A DNA stretch of 5,015 nt from Elusimicrobiota bacterium. GTDB lineage: Bacteria; Elusimicrobiota; Elusimicrobia; FEN-1173. Of this stretch, positions 1-4,635 are shown in pieces. Numbering within the stretch: position 1 is the stretch's first letter; every line of letters begins with the position of its first letter. Under the pieces are notes generated by a model. It ran no database searches and was not told where the DNA came from. It saw only the letters and a program-made list of their open reading frames with translations. The translations under genes were made by a program, and so were the position numbers. The DNA lies in assembly GCA_003158755.1 (NCBI GenBank), contig PMLF01000296.1, forward strand, positions 1 to 5,015. The letters run 5' to 3'.

Positions 1-57
1 AGGGCTAGGCCCGCCAGATTTACAGTCTGGTGCATTTGACCGCTCTGCCACCTGTGC
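1..57 (-). tRNA. tRNA-Tyr (anticodon GUA), 3' part cut by the window edge
   Basis: Read on the minus strand, this begins with a 7-base acceptor arm (GCACAGG), then TG, a D arm with a GCA/TGC stem and the conserved GG in its loop, an anticodon arm CCAGA-CTGTAAA-TCTGG with a perfect 5-bp stem, and a long class II variable arm (GGGC-CTA-GCCC). The anticodon GTA, complementary to plus-strand bases 21-23, and the long variable arm together identify tRNA-Tyr. The T arm, the 3' acceptor half and any CCA lie beyond the left edge. I could not find a convincing promoter for it in the bases upstream (58 onward). Confidence 0.93.
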
Positions 58-123
58 GAAAACTCCCGTCCGAATCGACGGGGTCATAAAATTCGTTATC
101 ACCGGAACACCGAAAGAAGGGGT

Positions 124-151
124 TTGAACCGGCTGGAAGCGCCTTTATACC
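124..151 (+). promoter_or_regulatory. Possible sigma-70-type promoter for the secreted-protein gene
   Basis: A TTGAAC hexamer (124-129) and TATACC (146-151) are separated by 16 bases. They match the -35 and -10 consensus at about five and four of six positions. Transcription would start near 158-160, leaving a 5' leader of about 65 bases that contains both short palindromes described at 163-175 and 203-215. The assignment rests on consensus similarity and on position alone. Confidence 0.35.
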
Positions 152-162
152 AAATTCCCTAT

Positions 163-175
163 TCCTCGTCGAGGA
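163..175. repeat. 13-bp odd-centred palindrome (TCCTCG-T-CGAGGA)
   Basis: This is a perfect inverted repeat with 6-base arms around a single central base, just downstream of the possible promoter. Such a symmetric site could be an operator half-site pair or a small hairpin. Its centre (169) lies 40 bp from the centre of the second palindrome at 209, about four helical turns, although the two sequences differ. A chance origin is possible. Confidence 0.4.
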
Positions 176-202
176 GGGACGGGGGCTTCACGAGCGGGGA
201 GC

Positions 203-215
203 GGATAGGCTATCC
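203..215. repeat. 13-bp odd-centred palindrome (GGATAG-G-CTATCC) just before a start codon
   Basis: This is a perfect inverted repeat with 6-base arms around one central G, ending nine bases before the ATG at 225. In the transcript it could pair across the site where a ribosome would bind. No good Shine-Dalgarno sequence lies closer to the ATG, so it could also be an operator. The function is unknown. Confidence 0.4.
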
Positions 216-224
216 TTATATGGA

Positions 225-866
225 ATGAAGATCATTTTCTGGCTTCCGCTCCTGATCCCCCTCCTTGCTCGGGGAGAAGTGCACCCCCCCTCCGGAAACC
301 GGGAGGAGAGATCCGGAGTCGTCTCGGTGAAGTTGGGGTTCGGATCGGTCTCCTTCCCCGCCGTCGACGCGGCGCGGCCTTCTCCCGAGGAAACGATCCC
401 CGGGAAAAAATTGGCATGCAACCGGGGATTATTTTCTCTGCGGTACGACTTGGCCCGGGACGGCTCCGGCACGAAAATCCGCCGTGTTTCCGTCACCGTG
501 AAAAACCAGGCGGAATATATCGCCCCGCGGGACCGGCGCTTGGAAGAGCACGAACGGGGCCATCAGCGCATCAACGAGGCCGCCGTCGGAAGGCTGGAGA
601 AATCCCTCGCGACGTTTCGGACGGACACGAAGGATCTGAAAACAGCGGAGAGGCGCCTCCAAGCGAAATTCCGGGAGGAGTTGGAATCCGTGAAGGCCCT
701 CCACAGGGAATGGGACGCCAACAGCGTCATCATGTCCCGAACGACCAAAGAAGCAATGCCGCCCGCGGCGACGACGAACCCGGGGAACGGCGCCCCCAAA
801 AAACCGTGGGACCGCCGGGATAACCGGGGCGCGCGACGGACGGACCGTCCGACCGAAGCCCCCTGA
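225..866 (+). CDS. Secreted HExxH-motif protein, DUF922-like putative zinc protease
   Basis: This 213-residue protein starts with a typical signal peptide: a Lys at position 2, a hydrophobic core over residues 4-15 and a likely cleavage near Ala15-Gly17. It should be exported. Residues 107-125 contain HERGH (His109, Glu110, His113), a match to the HExxH zinc-binding motif, followed by an Ile/Ala-rich helix. That context resembles the HE.GH..I pattern of DUF922 proteins, which are predicted secreted zinc-dependent proteases. I infer membership from the motif only, and I cannot identify a third metal ligand. The region after it (about 120-165) is charged and helical. The last 40 residues are rich in Pro, Arg, Asn and Gly and probably disordered. 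The start is chosen because the signal peptide begins there, although the ribosome binding site is weak (GGA directly before the ATG). It converges on the DUF4912 gene with 15 bases between, so the two are separate transcription units. Confidence 0.8.
   Translation: MKIIFWLPLLIPLLARGEVHPPSGNREERSGVVSVKLGFGSVSFPAVDAARPSPEETIPGKKLACNRGLFSLRYDLARDGSGTKIRRVSVTVKNQAEYIAPRDRRLEEHERGHQRINEAAVGRLEKSLATFRTDTKDLKTAERRLQAKFREELESVKALHREWDANSVIMSRTTKEAMPPAATTNPGNGAPKKPWDRRDNRGARRTDRPTEAP
838..850. repeat. 13-bp odd-centred palindrome (GGACGG-A-CCGTCC)
   Basis: A third perfect inverted repeat with 6-base arms and one central base lies inside the last codons of the secreted-protein gene. No run of T follows it on either strand, so it is not a standard intrinsic terminator. 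It is, however, the only compact stem near the convergent gene ends and could contribute to transcript termination or stability there. Confidence 0.3.
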
Positions 867-881
867 CGGCGTCATCGTCCG

Positions 882-1532
882 CTATCCGCGGGGGATTTTC
901 GCGTTGCGGAAGGACCCAGGCGGACGCCTCCGGCTGGAAACGCCGACGGCGCCCCTTTCCCAGCGGGACCGGGAGGAAACCAGCCCCTCCGCCTTCCAGC
1001 GCCGGACCGACTCTTCGAGAATCTTCATGGACCCGACGCCCCTGGCTCCCCCGCCCGATGATTCAAAAAACTTTTCCCACTCCGCTTCGGTCACCATCCA
1101 TTTATCGGCGCTCTCCTCCGACACCCGGCCGGCCGGCATCCATATCCGGTTGGAAACGGCCAGGAGGACGAAGCGTCCGTCGGGAAGGACGAGCCCCAAT
1201 TCGGCTCGGAAGAAACCGGACCGCGCCGGAAGTTGGACGTACCAGTTCCGGACGGACTGTTGAACTTGAACGTCGAACGTCCCGCCCGATTCCGGGCCTT
1301 CGGGATAGACGCGCAGGACGGCTCGGCCGGTCGACGCCGCGCCGGGTCCGAAAATCCTCTCCACTTCCTTCCACGTATAGGAAGCTACCTCCCAATAGGC
1401 GAACGCCCATTCGATGTCGACCGGCATCAGCACCAGGCGGGTAACGCCGTATTCCTTGGGAAGATCGACACCCCCCCCTTTCCGTTCGAGTCGGAGGGGG
1501 GGGGCGCTTGAAACGGTCGCGACCGAACTCAC
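882..1532 (-). CDS. DUF4912 domain protein
   Basis: This 216-residue protein has the DUF4912 hallmarks: LPKEYG at residues 24-29, then a hydrophobic strand and DIEWAFAYWEV (39-49), a WYVQLP stretch (98-102) and SNRIWMP (127-133). The domain spans roughly residues 22-145. Its biochemical role is not established. From memory, such proteins are often encoded near glycan-metabolism genes (GH57 enzymes, glycosyltransferases). The tail from about 160 is Gly-, Ser- and Arg-rich and likely disordered. The GTG start is supported by GGAGGG (minus strand, plus-strand 1538-1543) five bases upstream. The start also overlaps the stop of a 13-codon leader ORF as GTGA, so translational coupling is possible. 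Codons 10-13 and 19-21 consist of C9 and G8 runs that can pair with each other. The signalling genes lie upstream on the same strand, beyond a 119-base gap. Confidence 0.88.
   Translation of the reverse strand: MSSVATVSSAPPLRLERKGGGVDLPKEYGVTRLVLMPVDIEWAFAYWEVASYTWKEVERIFGPGAASTGRAVLRVYPEGPESGGTFDVQVQQSVRNWYVQLPARSGFFRAELGLVLPDGRFVLLAVSNRIWMPAGRVSEESADKWMVTEAEWEKFFESSGGGARGVGSMKILEESVRRWKAEGLVSSRSRWERGAVGVSSRRRPPGSFRNAKIPRG
1471..1504. repeat. Complementary C8/G9 homopolymer pair forming an inverted repeat inside the DUF4912 gene
   Basis: On the plus strand eight C (1471-1478) are followed, after a short spacer, by nine G (1496-1504). Inside them TCCG and CGGA also pair, so the transcript can form a stem of 4 plus 8 pairs with a small bulge and a 7-base loop. 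The element lies about 30-60 bases after the GTG start, in codons 10-21, before the conserved domain begins. Both runs are in frame in this sequence. Runs of this length are prone to slippage and also to sequencing error. Confidence 0.7.
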
Positions 1533-1570
1533 GGCCGCCCTCCGTCACAAAATAGACGTTCCATCGGCAT
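1529..1570 (-). CDS. Possible 13-codon leader peptide coupled to DUF4912
   Basis: On the minus strand, an ATG at 1570-1568 follows a strong Shine-Dalgarno sequence, GGGAGG (plus-strand 1577-1582), with a 6-base spacer. It opens the short ORF MPMERLFCDGGRP. Its TGA stop shares bases with the GTG start of the DUF4912 gene as GTGA, the classic overlap for termination-reinitiation. The frame differs from DUF4912, so this is not an alternative start. Upstream, CCTTT-C-AAAGG (1581-1591) is a small inverted repeat overlapping the first bases of the Shine-Dalgarno. The peptide resembles nothing I know; it may be a regulatory leader or simply a fortuitous ORF. The region at 1592-1630 is AT-rich, as promoters often are, but I see no clear -35/-10 pair. 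Confidence 0.4.
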   Translation of the reverse strand: MPMERLFCDGGRP

Positions 1571-1651
1571 AACGAACCTCCCTTTCAAAGGAAATTAAAA
1601 TGAATAACAACGTCCTTGGCCGATTTATTGGCTGAGAATCAGTTCATGGCC

Positions 1652-3178
1652 TCATTTCAATAGCCTCAGGATGCGGGCGGAGAGCTCCGTCGGAACGACG
1701 GGCTTGGTCGCGCAGTCGTCCGCGCCCGCCCGCAGAGCCCGGACGAATTCGTCCCGGGAATCGGGGTTCGTCAGCGCCAAGACTGGGATCCTAGCCGTAG
1801 CGGCGTTTCCACGGAGGGACCGCAGGAACTCGAACGCGTTCACGCCGGGGAGGTCCAAATCCAAGACAACGAGGGACGCGGCGGTCCGGGAGAGGATGGA
1901 CGAAGCGGCCGCGGAGTCGGCGGCGTACAGGGGGCTCATGCCGAGGAGCTCCAACTGCCGCTGGGTCTCCGTCGGTGAAAACCCGTCGCCGATCAGCAGG
2001 ATCTTCCTCTTCCTCATCAGGGAATCGTCTTCGGCGAGGACCCGGCTCCGCCCCTGGGCTTTGGCCTTGAGCAGGAGCCGGTCCGCGTGCGCCACGGCCT
2101 GTTCGACGGAAGCCCCCGCTTCGACGGGAACGACTCCCGCCGAGAAAGTGATCTGGACGTTCCGTTCCGACCCTCCGAACTCGAAGACGTCGGCTCGGAG
2201 GACCTTCAAGGCCTTCTCCAGGGTCAGTCGGGCGTTGGGCAAATCGGTGTTCGAGAAAAGGAGGGCGAATTCGTCCCCTCCCCATCGGGCGAAGAAATCG
2301 GAGGCGCGAAGGCACCGTCCGATCACGGCTCCCGCCCGTCTCAACACGGCGTCCCCGACGCCGTGTCCGTGGAGGTCGTTGACGGACTTGAACAAGTCCA
2401 AGTCCAGGAGGGCGATCGACAGGGGCGCGCGCGTTCGAACGGACAGAGAACTCGCCCGCACGAACGCCTGGGCGAATGCGTCCCGGTTGGGCAGCCCGGT
2501 GAGGGGGTCACGGGAAGACAACCGGGTGAAATCCGCCGTGCGTTGAAGGTAGGAGGCGAGGGCGGTCGCCAGGGTATAAGGGTCCACGGGCTTTTGAAAA
2601 TAGGCGTCCGCCCCCAGTGCGAAGCACTCCGTCTGAATCCTCGGATCCTTCTTGCTCGACAACATCACGATGGGCATGGAAGGCGCCTCGAAGCGCTCTC
2701 GAAACTTCTCCAGCAGGTTCCGACCGTCCGCGTCCTGCAACATAATGTCCAGGAGCACCAAGGAAACGTCCTTCTCCCCGATGATCTTTTCGGCTTCCGC
2801 GCCGCTGTTCGCAACGAAGATTTCCCGGTTGGCGTCTCCCAGCAGGCCCTTGAGGGACTCCGTCATCAGCGGATCGTCATCGACGAGGAGGATGCCCGTC
2901 TTGGCGGGGCTCATCCCGCGGGCGAGCTCCCGCAAACGGGGGAGCGCTGAGCGAAACCTCGCGGGCAGGTTCTCGTCGTCGGTTTCCTCCAGGGCCTCCA
3001 TTAATTTCACGGCCTCCGGTTCGTCGGGCGCGTCCCGCAGACCGCGGAAGGAACGGCTGAGCCGGCGGACCGTCTCGATGGCCTCGGGCCTCCTTTCCAA
3101 AATCCCCCCCTCGCAGGCTTCGAGGGCGCCGATGTGGGCGGACAACCCGTGATGATAAGTGGTTTTCGTCGATTCCAT
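1652..3178 (-). CDS. Diguanylate cyclase with two receiver domains (REC-GGDEF-REC)
   Basis: This 508-residue cytoplasmic protein should make cyclic di-GMP from two GTP. Residues 1-90 are helical with no catalytic motif. REC1 (about 94-212) is intact: acidic cluster 100-102, phosphoacceptor Asp144 in LLDIML, Ser174 and Lys196. The GGDEF domain (about 215-385) has DPLTGLPNR (224-232), FKSVNDLHGHGVGD (263-276) and an unaltered GGDEF at 300-304. RASD at 291-294, five residues before it, matches the inhibitory I-site RxxD. Both activity and product feedback are therefore expected. REC2 (about 391-508) keeps Asp398, Asp440, Thr470 and Lys492 but has Gly397 where the first acidic residue normally sits. 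The ATG at 3178 has GAGGTGG eight bases upstream and begins two bases after the HPt stop, so these genes are co-transcribed. An open frame reaches back to 3325 but only through the HPt gene. A receiver placed after GGDEF is uncommon. Confidence 0.93.
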   Translation of the reverse strand: MESTKTTYHHGLSAHIGALEACEGGILERRPEAIETVRRLSRSFRGLRDAPDEPEAVKLMEALEETDDENLPARFRSALPRLRELARGMSPAKTGILLVDDDPLMTESLKGLLGDANREIFVANSGAEAEKIIGEKDVSLVLLDIMLQDADGRNLLEKFRERFEAPSMPIVMLSSKKDPRIQTECFALGADAYFQKPVDPYTLATALASYLQRTADFTRLSSRDPLTGLPNRDAFAQAFVRASSLSVRTRAPLSIALLDLDLFKSVNDLHGHGVGDAVLRRAGAVIGRCLRASDFFARWGGDEFALLFSNTDLPNARLTLEKALKVLRADVFEFGGSERNVQITFSAGVVPVEAGASVEQAVAHADRLLLKAKAQGRSRVLAEDDSLMRKRKILLIGDGFSPTETQRQLELLGMSPLYAADSAAASSILSRTAASLVVLDLDLPGVNAFEFLRSLRGNAATARIPVLALTNPDSRDEFVRALRAGADDCATKPVVPTELSARILRLLK

Positions 3179-3180
3179 GA

Positions 3181-3528
3181 TCAGTTCCACCTCGGTCGAA
3201 TCCGGTCGAATTCCCCGCGAGCCTTTTCCACCAATCCCCGGGCCTCCGTCAAATCTCCCCGGGCGGAGGATTGTTCGAGTTCGCTCAACAACCCGGCCAG
3301 GTCGTGGAAACCGAACATGTCGCACGGTCCGGCGGCTTTGTGGGCGATCCGCTCGACCGCCTTGGCGTCGCCCGCTTCCGCGGCCCTGTCCAATTCCTCC
3401 AAGTGCTCCGTCATGGTCCGAAGGAAAAGGGCGATCAATTCGCGCAGACCCTCTCCGTTGGCCCTCGCGAACGGACGAAAGCGCTCCGAAAAATTGATGT
3501 CCGATATAATTGTGGATTCCTTATCCAT
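3181..3528 (-). CDS. Histidine phosphotransfer (HPt) domain protein
   Basis: This 115-residue protein is a stand-alone HPt domain, a four-helix phosphate carrier between receiver domains. The key site is IAHKAAGPCDMFG at residues 61-73, with His63 as the phosphorylatable residue. Ala66 sits where many HPt proteins have Lys, and the small Gly67 is kept; I recall HxxAG versions in HPt domains linked to GGDEF regulators. Helices flank it at about 15-53 and 76-108. The start at 3528 gives a normal HPt length. AGAAGG precedes it by only two bases, which is short, so the start is less certain than the gene. An in-frame extension to 3666 would add 46 Gly/Pro-rich residues and run into the end of the regulator gene, which is unlikely. 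It lies between the response regulator and the cyclase, and is the natural partner for their receivers. Confidence 0.88.
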   Translation of the reverse strand: MDKESTIISDINFSERFRPFARANGEGLRELIALFLRTMTEHLEELDRAAEAGDAKAVERIAHKAAGPCDMFGFHDLAGLLSELEQSSARGDLTEARGLVEKARGEFDRIRPRWN

Positions 3529-3557
3529 GGCCTTCTCATGGAATTTGTATGAACTTT

Positions 3558-3585
3558 GGGAACGGCGCGAAATCGGCGGGTTCCC
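3558..3585. repeat. Inverted repeat GGGAAC/GTTCCC between regulator and HPt genes
   Basis: GGGAAC (3558-3563) and GTTCCC (3580-3585) can pair around a 16-base GC-rich loop that could close a further short stem (CGC with GCG). It lies 30-57 bases before the HPt start, as read on the minus strand. There is no T run after it, so a standard terminator is unlikely. It could be an mRNA processing or stability element. Confidence 0.4.
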
Positions 3586-3596
3586 TGGTTCTTCCT

Positions 3597-3623
3597 CCGG
3601 GGAGAAACCGCCCCCCTCCCCGG
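3597..3623. repeat. 8-bp GC-rich inverted repeat just after the regulator stop codon
   Basis: CCGGGGAG (3597-3604) and CTCCCCGG (3616-3623) form a perfect 8-bp stem with an 11-base loop. On the minus strand the hairpin begins nine bases after the response regulator TAG. The bases that follow are purine-rich rather than a T run, so it does not meet the usual intrinsic terminator pattern. It may partially attenuate transcription or protect the 3' end of the regulator message, changing the ratio of regulator to HPt and cyclase. Confidence 0.55.
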
Positions 3624-3632
3624 TGAAAAGTC

Positions 3633-4316
3633 CTAGGAAGCCACCGCGTTGTGCTCGTGGGCCCAATGGACGGCGTACCGCAGCAGTTCGGAGGCGTTTT
3701 CTAAATTGAGCTTCACCTTGATTTGCTCCCGGTAGGATTCGACGGTCTTCACGCTCAGGTTCAGTTCTTCGGCGATCCGGCTCGTCTTCAATCCCCGGCC
3801 GATCCGCTGGAACACCTCCATCTCCCGGTCGCTGAGCGAGTCGACGTCGGCCCTGGGCCGGGACTGCGTTAGGACGTCCATCATTTTTTCGGCGATCTTT
3901 TCGCTCATGAAGGGCTTCCCGACCAGGATTTGACGGACGGCCGCCGTCACCTTCTCGGCGGACTCGCTCTTCATCAGATAACCCCTAGCCCCCGCCCGAA
4001 AAGCCCGTTCGGCGTAAACGGACTCGTCGTGCATGGACATCACCAGGACGGGAAGCTGGGGAAGGCGCTCCTTGATGTTCTTGACCAGGTCCAGCCCGCT
4101 CATGCCTCCGTCGAGGCTCAAGTCCGCGATCACCAGCTGGGCCTTGGCGGCGGACAGCGCTTTGAGGGCCTGGTGCCCGTCTTCCGCTTCTCCGCACACC
4201 GCGAAGTCCGGCTGCGCCTCCAACAAATGCTTCAAACCCTTACGGACGACGTCGTGGTCGTCCACCAGGAAAATCCTCGCCTTCGACGTTTGAAGGTTTT
4301 TCCGTTTCTTATCCAT
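3633..4316 (-). CDS. NarL/FixJ-family response regulator (REC plus LuxR-type HTH)
   Basis: This 227-residue cytoplasmic transcription factor has an N-terminal receiver (about 13-130): acidic pair Asp19-Asp20, phosphoacceptor Asp65, Ser94 and Lys116, all conserved. After a linker, a LuxR-type helix-turn-helix follows (about 157-220), with the family start LSDREMEVFQ and the recognition-helix region LSVKTVESYREQIKVKL. Phosphorylation is expected to promote dimerisation and DNA binding; the target genes are unknown. The start at 4316 is preceded by AGAGAGG seven bases upstream and gives the normal family length. The open frame extends to 4550, but the extra residues are low-complexity and unlike the family. 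It is the first gene of the signalling group; the HPt gene follows 104 bases after its stop. No sensor kinase is next to it. Its 5' leader can form two alternative pairings around the ribosome binding site. Confidence 0.95.
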   Translation of the reverse strand: MDKKRKNLQTSKARIFLVDDHDVVRKGLKHLLEAQPDFAVCGEAEDGHQALKALSAAKAQLVIADLSLDGGMSGLDLVKNIKERLPQLPVLVMSMHDESVYAERAFRAGARGYLMKSESAEKVTAAVRQILVGKPFMSEKIAEKMMDVLTQSRPRADVDSLSDREMEVFQRIGRGLKTSRIAEELNLSVKTVESYREQIKVKLNLENASELLRYAVHWAHEHNAVAS

Positions 4317-4323
4317 AAATATG

Positions 4324-4415
4324 CCTCTCTTTAGTAGATACGGATCACCGCCACACCCCCGGGCTCCCGCCGCGCGAACGGCGAGAGGAGTAGCCATGGG
4401 AAGGCCGCCCTCTCT
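4324..4415 (-). promoter_or_regulatory. Possible alternative-pairing leader of the response regulator mRNA
   Basis: Read on the minus strand, AGAGAGG occurs at 4415-4409 and again at 4330-4324, where it is the ribosome binding site of the regulator. Between them CCTCTC (4388-4383) is complementary to both. Pairing with the first copy leaves the binding site free; pairing with the second hides it. A CGCCG/CGGCG hairpin fits inside the second arrangement. Each stem is only six pairs and the repeats are purine-rich, so this could be coincidence. It also requires transcription to begin upstream of 4415. Confidence 0.25.
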
Positions 4416-4509
4416 AATCCGTTTACGTTCCAAGAGGAAGGAAAGTTCCCGGGAAGATATTTCGGGAGGATGCACCCGGGATACCGCCCCCCTTATCAGG
4501 AGAGATCCC

Positions 4510-4611
4510 ATGAACCCCAGGCCCGGTAAACGTCCCGGGTCAACATTCAAGGGTTGTCCAGATACCCAATCCCCCGACTTCCTCCTAAACTATCGGCCAG
4601 TAAAGGGATGA
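4510..4611 (+). CDS. Possible 33-codon small ORF upstream of the glycosyltransferase
   Basis: An ATG at 4510 follows GGAGAG (4499-4504) by five bases and opens 33 codons ending in TGA at 4609-4611, which is 24 bases before the glycosyltransferase start. The product is Pro-, Lys- and Gly-rich with one Cys, has no membrane segment and matches nothing I know. The ribosome binding site and position are the only support. It may be a leader ORF or noise. Confidence 0.2.
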   Translation: MNPRPGKRPGSTFKGCPDTQSPDFLLNYRPVKG

Positions 4612-4635
4612 GCCGAACCGGCCATCGAGGAGCCT

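Larger units (their letters stand above)
4317..4635. other. Divergent intergenic region between response regulator and glycosyltransferase
   Basis: These 319 bases must hold the control signals for both directions. I see no convincing -35/-10 pair on either strand. Visible structure includes four CCCGGG sites (4358, 4448, 4475 and 4534). One lies inside the 10-bp palindrome TTCCCGGGAA (4446-4455); two others form an inverted pair, ACCCGGGA (4474-4481) and TCCCGGGT (4533-4540). A small stem CGCCG/CGGCG lies at 4368-4383. A weak 33-codon ORF on the plus strand is listed separately. I recognise no tRNA and no known riboswitch, and in particular no cyclic di-GMP aptamer. Confidence 0.6.

Noticed and set aside
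118..140. Minus-strand GGTTCAAACC resembling a tRNA T arm, suggesting a second tRNA
   Set aside because: The flanking bases do not form a T stem, and no D arm, anticodon arm or acceptor stem can be built around it.
429..875. Minus-strand open frame of 148 codons opposite the secreted-protein gene
   Set aside because: Low-complexity, Arg- and Gly-rich translation typical of an antisense shadow; the plus-strand gene has a signal peptide and HExxH motif.
201..889. GCGGATAG (201-208) and CTATCCGC (882-889) as terminal inverted repeats of a small mobile unit
   Set aside because: Only eight matching bases, no target-site duplication, and the right copy lies in the last codons and stop of the DUF4912 gene.
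851..900. Shared intrinsic terminator for the two convergent genes
   Set aside because: There are runs of C and G that could pair over a long loop, but no compact stem followed by a T run on either strand.
2087..2950. Long plus-strand open frame of 287 codons opposite the cyclase gene
   Set aside because: It is antisense to a gene with clear receiver and GGDEF motifs, and its translation shows no recognisable domain. Long antisense frames are expected in GC-rich coding DNA.
3179..3325. Longer cyclase starting at 3325
   Set aside because: The extension would lie within the HPt coding region in another frame and is Arg/Gly-rich. The ATG at 3178 has GAGGTGG upstream and sits two bases after the HPt stop.
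4321..4509. Plus-strand frame of 96 codons beginning at 4321
   Set aside because: There is no ribosome binding site at its start and its translation is Arg/Pro-rich without motifs; only the last 33 codons have any support.
4317..4550. Longer response regulator starting at 4550 or 4397
   Set aside because: The added residues are low-complexity and outside the receiver domain, while the ATG at 4316 has a good Shine-Dalgarno and gives the normal family length.
4541..4635. Cyclic di-GMP or other riboswitch before the glycosyltransferase
   Set aside because: The conserved aptamer segments I know for these classes are absent; only scattered GGCC pairs are seen.
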